The notes: generated from the sequence alone by a model not told the origin. A stretch of DNA of 15,842 nt from DATJPR01 sp035506295 (GCA_035506295.1 DATJPR010000159.1:1-15842); one strand, 5' to 3'. Positions 1 to 8,459 are shown, numbered from the stretch's first letter. Numbers and translations are program-made.

Positions 1-687
1 ACCCGGCGAACCCATGGGGCAGTAGGCGATCGGCTGAATGCTGTTCTTCAGACAGTACGCAAACAACTCGGGTTGCTGAAAATGCGGATGCAGCTCCATC
101 TCGTTGCAGGCGGGCCGGATCTCCGCATCGCGGAGAAGGAGTTCCAGTTTGGGAATCGTCATGTTTGACGTGCCGATGTTTTTCACCAGGCCCTGCTTGA
201 CGAGGTGTTCCATCTGTCGCCACGTCCGCATGTAGCTCTCATGGACATACGGCTTCGCGTTCGGACTCCGCGAGGCTACGTCGCAGTGGGGCGGATGAAA
301 ATTGGGAAACGGCCAGTGAACGAGAAAGAGGTCGAGGTACCCGACGCGAAGGTCGTCCATCGACCGCTTGCACGACTCGGCAACGTGGTCGTGCATGTCG
401 TTCCACACTTTTGAGGTAATCCAGAGATCTTCGCGCCTCAGAACACCACTCTTCAAGAAGCCTTCGAGAACCTTCCCGATCTCCTTCTCATTTCCGTACA
501 CGGAGGCACAGTCGATGTGACGGTAGCCTCCCTCAATCGCGCTCTTCACCGTGGCCGCCACCGTGATCGCGGGGACCGAGTCGGATCCGAAGGTCCCCAG
601 ACCGATGCAGGGAATCCTGCTGCCATTGGCGAGGACCACCGCGGGGACCCGGTCGGGATCGATCTGTTGACCTCTGGAGTTCTTCAT
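1..687 (-). CDS. Aldo/keto reductase, 3' end cut by window edge
   Basis: NAD(P)H-dependent oxidoreductase of the aldo/keto reductase superfamily, acting in the cytoplasm on aldehydes, ketones or aldoses. The 229 visible codons run open to base 1, so the C-terminal part (about 80-100 residues in this family) lies outside the window. The classic tetrad is visible: Asp59 and Tyr64 in GYRHIDCASVYGNE, Lys93 in ITSKVWN and His124 in LVHWP. Further family blocks are IPCIGLGTFGS near residue 25 and the CNEMELHPHFQQPEL stretch. The start at 687 gives about 15 residues before the first conserved strand. It lies only 11 bases after the stop of the membrane SpeE-like gene, so the two are probably co-transcribed. 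No strong ribosome site is seen. Family assignment is secure; the substrate is unknown. Sugar (for example xylose) reduction is possible given the xylanase two genes upstream, but that is inference. Confidence 0.93.
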   Translation of the reverse strand, partial: MKNSRGQQIDPDRVPAVVLANGSRIPCIGLGTFGSDSVPAITVAATVKSAIEGGYRHIDCASVYGNEKEIGKVLEGFLKSGVLRREDLWITSKVWNDMHDHVAESCKRSMDDLRVGYLDLFLVHWPFPNFHPPHCDVASRSPNAKPYVHESYMRTWRQMEHLVKQGLVKNIGTSNMTIPKLELLLRDAEIRPACNEMELHPHFQQPELFAYCLKNSIQPIAYCPMGSPG

Positions 688-698
688 GGCGGAGCGAT

Positions 699-3065
699 TC
701 AGCGCCGAACAGCGGCTGAACGATGCACGATCTTCCTTGATGACGGGAACGTGAATACCACAATGCACAGATAGAAGAAGAGCCCCACTCCATAGGCGAT
801 GGAAAAGCCGAGGAGCATGGATACGACGATAGCGAGTACAGAACCCAGCACCGACATGGTGCCGTTGACGCCGTACAGCCACGGAATGTAGCGCTCATTG
901 CGTCCGACCGATAGCAGCTGGATACACGAGGGGAAAGGAACCCCGAGCACGACAGCGAGCGGGAGAACGACCAGAAAGCCCGCTGCCGCCCTCAACGGCA
1001 ATTCAAATCCCAAACTCATCGTAAGGAGCACGGGGGACAGCAGAAACAGAAGGATGCCGACAGCCACAATCCCGATGCTGGCCATATGGATCCGCTTTCT
1101 GATATCGTCACCAAACGCGTTCCTTCCCAGAAAACTCCCGGCGCCCATTCCTACCAGCAACGAGCACAACAGGACCGAAAGCGAAATTGTCGGCGAACCC
1201 AAATAGAGCACGAGTTTCTGGAACAGGGAAACCTCGAGGACCATGAATCCTATCCCCGTGCACGCCAGGACCATCAAGGGGAGAGAGACGTTCTTCAGGG
1301 AGTTGTCCCCTTGCTTTCCCTTCATGGATCTGAACGGCAACCAGAGGACGAGAATACTGACACCGAGGGTGCCTACCAGGAGCCAGGCATACTCGCCGGG
1401 GATGCCCTTGAATATCTTGTAGAAGTAGGGCCTGTCGTCCGTGCATGGCGATATGTCGTATCTCGAGACATTCATGTATGCCTGAAGCTGATCGGGGGAT
1501 TTCGACGCTCCAACGAGGAACCGGCTCGTGGGCGAATGATTGGCGTCCGTCAGGCCGAACGGAAGATAGGTGACCGTGGGTATGTTGTGAGGCATCGCGA
1601 GACAGGTCGACTTCCACCGTTGCGCCTCTTCGAAGGTGAAAGCTTTCTTCTTGATGACGATCGTCGGGGCGTACTCCGCTTCTACCATCACGAAATGGTT
1701 CTTGATCTCATCGGCTGCAACGCCCATGTCCTGAAACACGCTCTCGACGGTGGCGATGAGTCGTATCAGCTCCCACGTGTTGTGGACGGTGAACAGGAGT
1801 CTGCCCTCGGGAGTCAATTTCTTCAGGTAATCTCCGATTGCCTCCTTCGTGAGCAGATAGTTTTCGCTTGTGGCAAACGGCTCAATATTCTGCATCTGGG
1901 CTGTCGAGGGCAGCGCCATGACGATGAGATCGAAGGTCTCGCGCGTCTGCTTGACAAAGTGTCTCCCTTCCTCCACGATCGTCCGTACGCGGGGGAATTC
2001 CGTGTAAAGCCCGCCGTCAAAGTCCTTGTGATCCTTCACGATGTTCACAAAGTCGGGATTCACCTCCACGCCGGTAATCGAGTCAACGTCTCCAAACAAG
2101 CCCAGCAACACTTCCTTTCCCCCTCCCGGGCCGATGACAAGCATCGAACGCTTCTCATCCCGGTTCAAACACAAGAACGGTATGGCATTCGTATGTTGGA
2201 GCAGCAAGGCCTGAAGAGTCGATTGGGTATGCTGAACGTCCCCGCTGAAGCGGTACACTTGCGTCCCCGCCGCACCATCCACGAAGAGCTGCCGTACCAT
2301 ATCCTGGTCGCTGTAGCGTACCAGGTCCGATCTTCCGTAGATGCTCCAGCGGCTGTCGATGATCGTGGATGTCGTCGCAGCGTTCGGATAGACATAGTAG
2401 AAATCCTTCTCCGGGAAGTTTCCAATCGGGACCATTCCCAGGAATTCATTCCGGCCATTCATGATCAGCAGAACGAACGAGACGGCGAGGACCCCATAGG
2501 AGGCGGCACGTTTGATCGTGCTCAGCGTGGGATGGAGGGAGAAGGCGGCCACGGTGAACGCCACGAGGGCGAGAAGGAGGATGGTGTTCGGCCCCCCGAA
2601 GTAACCGATCAGCCCGAGGGAGGCCATTGCCCCCACTGCAGCGCCGGTCACATCCGCAGCATAAAGCTTGAAACTCAGTGAGGAATAGCTCCGGTACATC
2701 TGGGCATAGACGACCCCGCTGGCGACAAACGGAAGAACCACGAAAAGAAGAAACACGAACGGCTGCGTAATTGAAAACTCGATGGTTGCGACGATGAAGA
2801 AGCACAGCAACACACCGAGAGCGAGCAGCGCGCGACTGGTCATCCTCGACGGATCATCACCCGGCTTGATTCTGTAGTAGGCGAACGCGCTTCCGCAACC
2901 GATGCCGAGGAGGGCGAGCGAAAGAGTGATGAAAGCGTAGTCCTGGAAAAAGATGACCGATGCGATGCGGGTGGAGACTATCTCAAAACACAGCAGTGAC
3001 GCCGAGAGAAGGAAGAGCGATGTATACACCACGGGCGTGCTGATCTTTCGTGGTTCATTCTTCAT
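699..3065 (-). CDS. Multi-pass membrane protein with spermidine-synthase-like SAM domain
   Basis: 788 residues in three parts. Residues about 10-215 hold a block of hydrophobic helices. Residues about 300-480 form a soluble Rossmann domain of the spermidine synthase/methyltransferase type, with glycine loop GPGGGKE (312-318) and the acidic strand end GVEVNP. Residues about 560-780 are again hydrophobic helices, including GFMVLEVSLFQKLVLYLG and VLGVPFPSCIQLL. The motif TDDRPYFYKIF near residue 541 is typical of these fused membrane SpeE-like proteins. Authentic aminopropyltransferases carry an aspartate-rich VDSSDP-like catalytic motif after the fifth strand; here the equivalent reads FDLIVMALPST, so polyamine synthesis is doubtful and the true reaction is unknown. 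The gene follows the xylanase after 128 bases containing a hairpin, and precedes the aldo/keto reductase by 11 bases. The start codon lacks a convincing ribosome site. Inner-membrane location is inferred from the hydrophobic segments. Confidence 0.88.
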   Translation of the reverse strand: MKNEPRKISTPVVYTSLFLLSASLLCFEIVSTRIASVIFFQDYAFITLSLALLGIGCGSAFAYYRIKPGDDPSRMTSRALLALGVLLCFFIVATIEFSITQPFVFLLFVVLPFVASGVVYAQMYRSYSSLSFKLYAADVTGAAVGAMASLGLIGYFGGPNTILLLALVAFTVAAFSLHPTLSTIKRAASYGVLAVSFVLLIMNGRNEFLGMVPIGNFPEKDFYYVYPNAATTSTIIDSRWSIYGRSDLVRYSDQDMVRQLFVDGAAGTQVYRFSGDVQHTQSTLQALLLQHTNAIPFLCLNRDEKRSMLVIGPGGGKEVLLGLFGDVDSITGVEVNPDFVNIVKDHKDFDGGLYTEFPRVRTIVEEGRHFVKQTRETFDLIVMALPSTAQMQNIEPFATSENYLLTKEAIGDYLKKLTPEGRLLFTVHNTWELIRLIATVESVFQDMGVAADEIKNHFVMVEAEYAPTIVIKKKAFTFEEAQRWKSTCLAMPHNIPTVTYLPFGLTDANHSPTSRFLVGASKSPDQLQAYMNVSRYDISPCTDDRPYFYKIFKGIPGEYAWLLVGTLGVSILVLWLPFRSMKGKQGDNSLKNVSLPLMVLACTGIGFMVLEVSLFQKLVLYLGSPTISLSVLLCSLLVGMGAGSFLGRNAFGDDIRKRIHMASIGIVAVGILLFLLSPVLLTMSLGFELPLRAAAGFLVVLPLAVVLGVPFPSCIQLLSVGRNERYIPWLYGVNGTMSVLGSVLAIVVSMLLGFSIAYGVGLFFYLCIVVFTFPSSRKIVHRSAAVRR

Positions 3066-3107
3066 CGACCGGGTTCCGCAAGAAAGGAAGTCCTTGAAGA
3101 TTTGGAG

Positions 3108-3140
3108 AGCCGGGCAGCAAGGAGATTGCGCCGCCCGGCT
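3108..3140 (-). terminator. Intercistronic GC-rich hairpin downstream of the xylanase
   Basis: Arms AGCCGGGC (3108-3115) and GCCCGGCT (3133-3140) are perfect inverted repeats. Read as minus-strand RNA the stem extends through two G-U and two G-C pairs to 12 base pairs with a 9-base loop. It lies between the xylanase stop (3194) and the next start (3065). No U-tract follows (CTCCAAATC), so it is a weak candidate for an intrinsic terminator. It could equally be a 3' stabilising or processing element that separates expression of the xylanase from the two downstream genes. Confidence 0.4.
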
Positions 3141-3193
3141 TCAACAGAATTCTAGAGGGTCACCACACACCTCTCATCGACATCAATGAATCC

Positions 3194-5584
3194 TCATCTT
3201 AACAGCATCAGCTTCTTCGTCTGGGAAAAACTGCCGGCGTTCATCCGATAGAAATACACTCCGCTGGCAAGATTCTGCGCATTGAGGAGGACGGTATGTT
3301 GTCCCGGCGTCTGAATCGAGTTGACGAGCGTCCGGACTTCCCTTCCCAGAACATCGAATACTCGCAACGACACTTTCGATGTGAAAGGAATGCTGTACCT
3401 GATCGTCGTGGTCGGATTGAACGGATTGGGATAGTTCTGATCCAGTGCAAAGGATGACGGCTGTCCCGACGCCGCCACCGGAACGCTCATGGGATTGTTC
3501 TTGACATACTGCGCGAGCCACACGAAGGCCGGTCTCTCCGTGTAATCTGCACGAATCAGATAGCAGGAGGTCTGCCACATTTGACCTTCGAGATATCCCC
3601 ACAGGGTAATTCCCTGGATTGCAGGGTACTGCCAGAAGAGGGGGAAGATCTTCTGGTACAGCTGCAGTTGCGTGTTGTCGTTGGGTGTCCCGAAGTTGTT
3701 CAGGTTGCCGAGATCCATTTCGGAGATATAGATCGGCAGGTCAGTCGCCGCAAGCCGGTCCAAATTGCCCCTCATCAGACCCGTATCCGCACTTTCGATC
3801 TCAAACCGGTGGCATTGTACGCCGATACCATCGATCAGGCCCTGGCCCTTCAAGAGATTGATGATCGTGAGATACGCCGACGTCGCACTGGTGTCGTTGA
3901 TGATACCGTAATCATTGATCAGGAGCTTGGCCTGAGGGACGTACTTCCTGGCCAGCTTGAACGCATTGACGACCCAATCCCAACCCGTCACCCCCTTCCC
4001 GCCGAGAGCATTCTCATAGTTCGCGCGACCTCCACCACCGTCCGGAGGATTGTGACCATTCAGCGGTTCATTGACGACGTCGATCAAATCGATCTGCGGA
4101 TACCGTTGACCCACCATTCTGATCCAAGTCTCGATGTAGAATGCCTGCGTCGCAGAGTCAAGACCGGAAATCCATGAAGGCTGTTGTTGGCCCCAGATCA
4201 AATTGTGGTACTTGAAGATGAGGTGATGAGCGACTGTATACTGGTAGGTCGTATCGAGTTTGCTCCAGCTCCATTGGGTCGTGTCTGCAGTACCGGCGAC
4301 CGAGCCCCACTTTCCCGCGTTTCCAACTGTCAGTTGCGTCCAGTAGGTCGCGAAGCCGTCGTCCGGGGCATCGTAGGCATTCCCCAGGAATTTCTTCTGC
4401 CCCTCGGACAGCGCCGGCCCCTTGTAGACAATTGCCGTATCTGTGACGCCCAGCCCGACCTTGTCAAGGCTCCCGACGCTGTAGTTCAGATTCGATTTGC
4501 CAAAAGCCAGCTTGTCAATATCGAGTCCCCGCATCCCGCCGCCAATCTGGAATGTCGTCGACAGGCTGTTGATGCTGACGGGGAATGGACTCCCCTTCGC
4601 CCCCTGGTACGCGTTCTTCGTCAAATTGACCCATTTCCAAACGCCAATGCCGAGCGTTCCCGGTCCGGCAACAAATGACGCCTGGTCGGCGAATCCGCCC
4701 GTGGCAAGACCGTTGACCGCGATCCAGTCTGCATCCACGGACTCATTCTTCGCACCAAATCCATTTCCATAGAAGAAGCTCCCGAGGGAGGATCCTGAGT
4801 CAACCCGGACCCGCGCGAACAGATCATAGGAGCCTGAGTCTGCAAACTGCACCTGGTATGTGATCACGCGACTGGTGTCGCCCGGGCTCCCGGCACCAGA
4901 AGAATTCGAGCCCGCAGATACATAGGTGGCTGTGCTGTCATGGAGGACCGGGAACTGGCTCCCGCTGCTGCCGGACTCTGCTTCGAAGACCACCGCGCGA
5001 TTCTGGGCATTCGGGTCCACGATCTGCAAGTTGTCGATGAAGATGCTGTTCCCGGTGTCGGCGGTTCCAAAGAAATGGATGGGAGCCCGAATCACAGTTT
5101 TGCCGTCGGTGACCGTGAACTGCATCGTATATTTCTGCCACCGATTGATGAGGGTCGCGGATCCTATGCGGCCGTATTCACTGTACGCGTAGTTACCGAC
5201 GGTGAAATTCACCGTCGCCGTCCCGTGCGCGCACCGCGCATAAATGGAATAGTTGTACGTGACGCCGGGAACCACGTGGATGCTGTCGGCGACAGTCTGA
5301 ACGTCCCATTGATTCGTCCCGAGGCCGTGCACTATCACCTTCATCGCCCGGCTCCCCTCTTCCACCGTGTCGCCTTCGATTGCAAACACCGGAGGGGGAG
5401 TAATACCGCTTGCCACGACGACGATCCACCCTTTGGTGCCGGTCGACGTAATATCGCCGATCGCCGAGCTTTCAAAGCCGCCGTTCGTCACTGTTTGTGC
5501 GTGCAGTGTCATCATGCCTGACAATGCCAGCATGGCTAGAGTGAATGCGGCATGCATCACGATTTGCAGGCGTCCTCTTCTCAT
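3194..5584 (-). CDS. GH10 endo-1,4-beta-xylanase with two CBM-like modules and T9SS sorting domain
   Basis: Secreted retaining xylanase of 796 residues. Order: signal peptide (1-30, cleavage near LHAQ); CBM4/9-like beta-sandwich (about 31-194, opening NGGFESS and closing SIFIDNLQIVD); a second, CBM6/35-like module (about 195-374, opening VVFEAES); GH10 barrel (about 385-700); T9SS type A sorting domain (about 709-796, QNYPNPFNPTTTIRY to SGVYFYRM). The acid/base is Glu506 in DVVNEPL and the nucleophile Glu622 in YISEMDL. The substrate strand KYHNLIWGQQQPSW is present. The usual TPEN and SVEG motifs instead read TVGN (419-422) and SVAG, which may alter the -2 subsite. The start at 5584 was chosen over an in-frame ATG 24 codons upstream because AGGAGG sits 6 bases before it and the signal peptide then begins properly. 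It follows the GH9 gene by 78 bases. Role: surface or extracellular xylan cleavage. GH10 and the sorting domain are secure; the exact CBM families are tentative. Confidence 0.95.
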   Translation of the reverse strand: MRRGRLQIVMHAAFTLAMLALSGMMTLHAQTVTNGGFESSAIGDITSTGTKGWIVVVASGITPPPVFAIEGDTVEEGSRAMKVIVHGLGTNQWDVQTVADSIHVVPGVTYNYSIYARCAHGTATVNFTVGNYAYSEYGRIGSATLINRWQKYTMQFTVTDGKTVIRAPIHFFGTADTGNSIFIDNLQIVDPNAQNRAVVFEAESGSSGSQFPVLHDSTATYVSAGSNSSGAGSPGDTSRVITYQVQFADSGSYDLFARVRVDSGSSLGSFFYGNGFGAKNESVDADWIAVNGLATGGFADQASFVAGPGTLGIGVWKWVNLTKNAYQGAKGSPFPVSINSLSTTFQIGGGMRGLDIDKLAFGKSNLNYSVGSLDKVGLGVTDTAIVYKGPALSEGQKKFLGNAYDAPDDGFATYWTQLTVGNAGKWGSVAGTADTTQWSWSKLDTTYQYTVAHHLIFKYHNLIWGQQQPSWISGLDSATQAFYIETWIRMVGQRYPQIDLIDVVNEPLNGHNPPDGGGGRANYENALGGKGVTGWDWVVNAFKLARKYVPQAKLLINDYGIINDTSATSAYLTIINLLKGQGLIDGIGVQCHRFEIESADTGLMRGNLDRLAATDLPIYISEMDLGNLNNFGTPNDNTQLQLYQKIFPLFWQYPAIQGITLWGYLEGQMWQTSCYLIRADYTERPAFVWLAQYVKNNPMSVPVAASGQPSSFALDQNYPNPFNPTTTIRYSIPFTSKVSLRVFDVLGREVRTLVNSIQTPGQHTVLLNAQNLASGVYFYRMNAGSFSQTKKLMLLR

Positions 5585-5590
5585 AGCGCT

Positions 5591-5596
5591 CCTCCT
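5591..5596 (-). promoter_or_regulatory. Ribosome binding site of the xylanase gene
   Basis: The minus strand reads AGGAGG with a 6-base spacer to the ATG at 5584. This perfect Shine-Dalgarno match decides the start over the in-frame upstream ATG at 5656, which would also put about 24 polar, basic residues ahead of the signal peptide. Confidence 0.8.
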
Positions 5597-5662
5597 CACA
5601 ATGCGAATGATTTTACACGAAAAGTTGCTTAACAATGGCCTTCCCCTTTCACGCACCCCTGA

Positions 5663-8209
5663 TTATTTCTCACCTAACAACTCGTTGGCAGCGTTCGCGA
5701 GAAAAATATAGTCGGCACAGATATCGATCACGCATTCGTTCTCGCCCCAGAGGAACGGCCAGTCTTCCTTGTTCTCCAGAAAGTCGGGCTTCAACAGGAG
5801 GACGCCGGGAACGACTCCGCCCGCAATAAAGGAAAAGTCCGCCCTGTTGCTTCCGTAGGTCCTCTTCTTGGAGTGTGTCCCGACACCTGCAACGAAAGAA
5901 ATGTTCGAATACGGATGGCAGCCGTAGAGATAGTCCAGAGCCTTGTAGACCGATTCGCGGTGGATAATATTCGGATAGCTCTTGTGCAGGAAATAGTTTG
6001 TGATCGACCAATTGACCAGTTCCTCGTCTCCCGCCCACCCCCGAGTCCCGATCGGAACGCCGTAGGGATTCAGTTGGCTGAGCCGCTCGTTTTCGCTCTG
6101 ATATTTCTCCACATACTTCTCAAGTCTGGTTTTGAACTCTTTGGGCATATACGGCACCGCCCTTGCCGCGGTGGCAATGTTCCAGGCGAGGGCAGAATCC
6201 ATCTCAGGCCAGATAAGCTCGTTGAATCTCCGGGAGTATTTCTCGTCCTTCGTCGTGATGAAGAGTTGCAGAGCAGCGTCGCATTCGGCATTGCTGAAGA
6301 ACCATGCGAACATCCTGGCCTGCGGCGGCAACGGTTCATTGCGCTCCCTCTCGTAGGCGCTCACCGCCGTTGAGAGAGCTTCGTCTGCGAGCTCTTTGTT
6401 GTACCCCTTCAATGCGCGCGTCGCGGCTGCCAGGGCGCCGATGGCGGAGTAGTTCAAACCCGGAAATTTCGGCGTGAAGACCCATCGATCGTCGAGTGTT
6501 CCGCTGGTCATGCCGTCCGTTTCGTACGGTTTGAGCTTCGGATTGTACAACAGATTGTCGGTGATGGTCGAACCATCTCCCAGATGATGGTATTCATACA
6601 GATACGGGAAGTTGATCCCCCGCACCGCAAAGCCGACATTCTTGAACTGGGCGACGAGCTGCAGTGTCCCGTGCTCGATCTGTTGCAGGAGATCAGGCGT
6701 GCCATCGGGGCGATGAATCTCCACAAACCGGGTCTTCTGATCGATAAACGTCTCGTCGCGCTTGATGCCGAAGTTCTCCCAGGCATCGACGAAGCTCTCG
6801 ATGACCGTGCAGTGGTGCGCGGTTTCAATGTCAAAATCGCCCGCATCAAACCACCCACCGACATCGAGGCCGGGGATATGCTCCAACGGCTTGTATTTTG
6901 TGTGTGTCGTCGAATCCATCCAGTAGCCGTCAAAATGTCTGATGTTCACGGGCGCCTGCAGGGCATCGTCGAGGAACGGAGTTCCGTGCCAGATACGGTA
7001 GGCTTCCCTCACGCGCATGTGGTCCATCTGCACCGGGAACCACACGTCGAGCGTCGGGTGCCACACATCAGCATAGACCCCGGTCCCTATGGGGAAAGCT
7101 TCCGTTCGCTGATCCCCGTACTTGATGAAGTACAAGCCGCTGTCCCTCACCGACGAAAAATCGAACTTCACATAGTTGTAGCGGAGATAGTTCCCCCAGG
7201 GCTTGACGTCGCCCGTGAACGCCTCGGTCAGCTTGCCTTCCGGTGTTACACGATAGGCTGTCGCGGTCTTCAACGGCGCATCATTCTTGTCCAACTCGAT
7301 AACCGCAACCTTGTTCTGCGATGGATGGTACCCCACCTGGGAGAACCCGATCACCGGTTTCCGGGTCCAGTTCGGGACGGTGTTCGGCTCAAGGTACCAC
7401 TCCACGACGGTACCGGTGGTGTTTGCCGGGATGAGACTGCGCACGACGAACCATCCATTCTGCGCCAGCACCCGTCCGTCGTAAAGCATCAGGTCGCCGG
7501 TCATAGACTGGATCTTGACGTACCGTTCCGGATCCTCCGGCGCAAGGGCCAACGTCCTGCACGTCGCAAGAGGCTCCGGCACCAGGAACTCATTTCTCCC
7601 TCTGTCCTCGAATGTCGAGTAGCCGTTGTACTGGGGGATCTTTTGCGACAACGGGCGCACTTCCGCATCGCTTGACGGATAGAGCGGGAAAATACCGGGG
7701 CGTCCGTCAGCCAGGTATGTCTTCTCAAAGTATGCCGAGGGAAGAAACTCGAGATTGAAACCCGCATTGCCGACAAGCTTCTCCGGGAGGGGTTTGTCGA
7801 GACTGACGCGAATGACGACGCCATTGTCCTTAGCTGTCACCGTCACCTTTGATTCAAAATCGTATTCCTTGTACCGCAGCTTCACTTCGATGGAATTCGT
7901 TTTTTTGTCCACGGTGCGTCCGGTGACGACAGGGATCAGATCCCATTGTTCCGGCGTCGGCTGTAGACGCACCGCGCCTCCCGTTGCCGTCCGGACGCCG
8001 TGATGAATGAGCTCGATCCCGGCGGTCTTCTCATCGAAAAAGAACCCGTTGTACTGGTTACTGAAGACCAGAACATTCAGTCCTCGCGTCTCAAAGTACC
8101 CGAGGTCGTTGACCTGGAGCTTCTGACCGAATGCAGTGTTCGGCGGCACGATCATGATCACGAAGCCCAATAGTGCTGCCATGATCGTCGATAGGCGTTT
8201 CAATGTCAT
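5663..8209 (-). CDS. GH9 family glycosidase (endoglucanase-type), secreted
   Basis: Inverting glycoside hydrolase family 9 enzyme of 848 residues, acting on beta-1,4-glucan or related chains. Order: signal peptide (1-29, ending AFGQ); a long beta-rich N-terminal module of unclear function (about 30-283, opening NDLGYFETRGLNVLVF); a CelD_N-type Ig-like domain (about 284-383, opening FSQVGYHPSQ); the (alpha/alpha)6 catalytic domain (about 384-845). The catalytic-base motif DAGD is at 455-458 in GGWFDAGD. The acid is probably Glu825 in WGENECVI, matching the NEVAI position of the family. The classical signature ending PHHR is not present: SFVAGVG is retained but is followed by KKRTYGSNR, so specificity may differ from standard cellulases. 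No T9SS sorting domain is found, so it is likely periplasmic or released. The start at 8209 overlaps the stop of the small membrane gene (ATGA), implying translational coupling. Family call is strong; substrate uncertain. Confidence 0.92.
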   Translation of the reverse strand: MTLKRLSTIMAALLGFVIMIVPPNTAFGQKLQVNDLGYFETRGLNVLVFSNQYNGFFFDEKTAGIELIHHGVRTATGGAVRLQPTPEQWDLIPVVTGRTVDKKTNSIEVKLRYKEYDFESKVTVTAKDNGVVIRVSLDKPLPEKLVGNAGFNLEFLPSAYFEKTYLADGRPGIFPLYPSSDAEVRPLSQKIPQYNGYSTFEDRGRNEFLVPEPLATCRTLALAPEDPERYVKIQSMTGDLMLYDGRVLAQNGWFVVRSLIPANTTGTVVEWYLEPNTVPNWTRKPVIGFSQVGYHPSQNKVAVIELDKNDAPLKTATAYRVTPEGKLTEAFTGDVKPWGNYLRYNYVKFDFSSVRDSGLYFIKYGDQRTEAFPIGTGVYADVWHPTLDVWFPVQMDHMRVREAYRIWHGTPFLDDALQAPVNIRHFDGYWMDSTTHTKYKPLEHIPGLDVGGWFDAGDFDIETAHHCTVIESFVDAWENFGIKRDETFIDQKTRFVEIHRPDGTPDLLQQIEHGTLQLVAQFKNVGFAVRGINFPYLYEYHHLGDGSTITDNLLYNPKLKPYETDGMTSGTLDDRWVFTPKFPGLNYSAIGALAAATRALKGYNKELADEALSTAVSAYERERNEPLPPQARMFAWFFSNAECDAALQLFITTKDEKYSRRFNELIWPEMDSALAWNIATAARAVPYMPKEFKTRLEKYVEKYQSENERLSQLNPYGVPIGTRGWAGDEELVNWSITNYFLHKSYPNIIHRESVYKALDYLYGCHPYSNISFVAGVGTHSKKRTYGSNRADFSFIAGGVVPGVLLLKPDFLENKEDWPFLWGENECVIDICADYIFLANAANELLGEK

Positions 8210-8448
8210 TTCTCCGATAATGTGATGGAATCCCGACTGCGCCATGGCCAGAATCGCCATGAATAGAACAGCCCCAGGACAAGGAGCAACACCCCCCACC
8301 AAAGATCAGAATGCAATTCGCGCAGCGCGATGTTCTGCGGGGGAGGGTTCACCAGATGATAGACTCCCACCCCCGTGATCAGGACACCATAGGCCAGGAG
8401 CAGTGCCCCGATAAAGAACCATATCTCGATGTGACGTGGAGACTGCAT
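8206..8448 (-). CDS. Small two-helix membrane protein, putative symporter partner
   Basis: 80 residues, beginning MQSPRHIEIWFFIG. Two hydrophobic helices are visible: about 9-33 (IWFFIGALLLAYGVLITGVG) and about 53-70 (LWWGVLLLVLGLFYSWRFWP). They are joined by a Pro-rich, polar loop (NPPPQN...ELHSD), and the tail is basic and then acidic. I do not recognise a named family. Its place is telling: it starts 11 bases after the symporter stop with GAGG at 8455-8458 (6-base spacer), and its stop overlaps the GH9 start. Small two-helix proteins of the DUF485 and DUF4212 families accompany other solute:sodium symporters, so an accessory transporter subunit is the best inference. An in-frame ATG upstream (8535) lies inside the symporter gene and is unlikely to be the real start. 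That this is a real gene is supported by the coupling at both ends and the clear helices. Confidence 0.8.
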   Translation of the reverse strand: MQSPRHIEIWFFIGALLLAYGVLITGVGVYHLVNPPPQNIALRELHSDLWWGVLLLVLGLFYSWRFWPWRSRDSITLSEK

Positions 8449-8454
8449 GGCACA

Positions 8455-8458
8455 CCTC
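8455..8458 (-). promoter_or_regulatory. Ribosome binding site of the small membrane gene
   Basis: GAGG(TG) on the minus strand, 6 bases before the ATG at 8448 and directly after the symporter stop codon (8460-8462). The position suggests that ribosomes ending on the symporter re-initiate here. It decides the short start over the one inside the symporter frame. Confidence 0.6.
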
Positions 8459-8459
8459 G

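Noticed and set aside
1086..2681. 531-codon open frame on the plus strand
   Set aside because: It lies wholly antisense to the membrane SpeE-like gene, has charged, low-hydrophobicity composition without domain motifs, and is explained by GC-rich third positions of the real gene.
6584..7675. 363-codon plus-strand frame across the GH9 gene
   Set aside because: Antisense shadow of a gene with clear GH9 motifs; no independent support.
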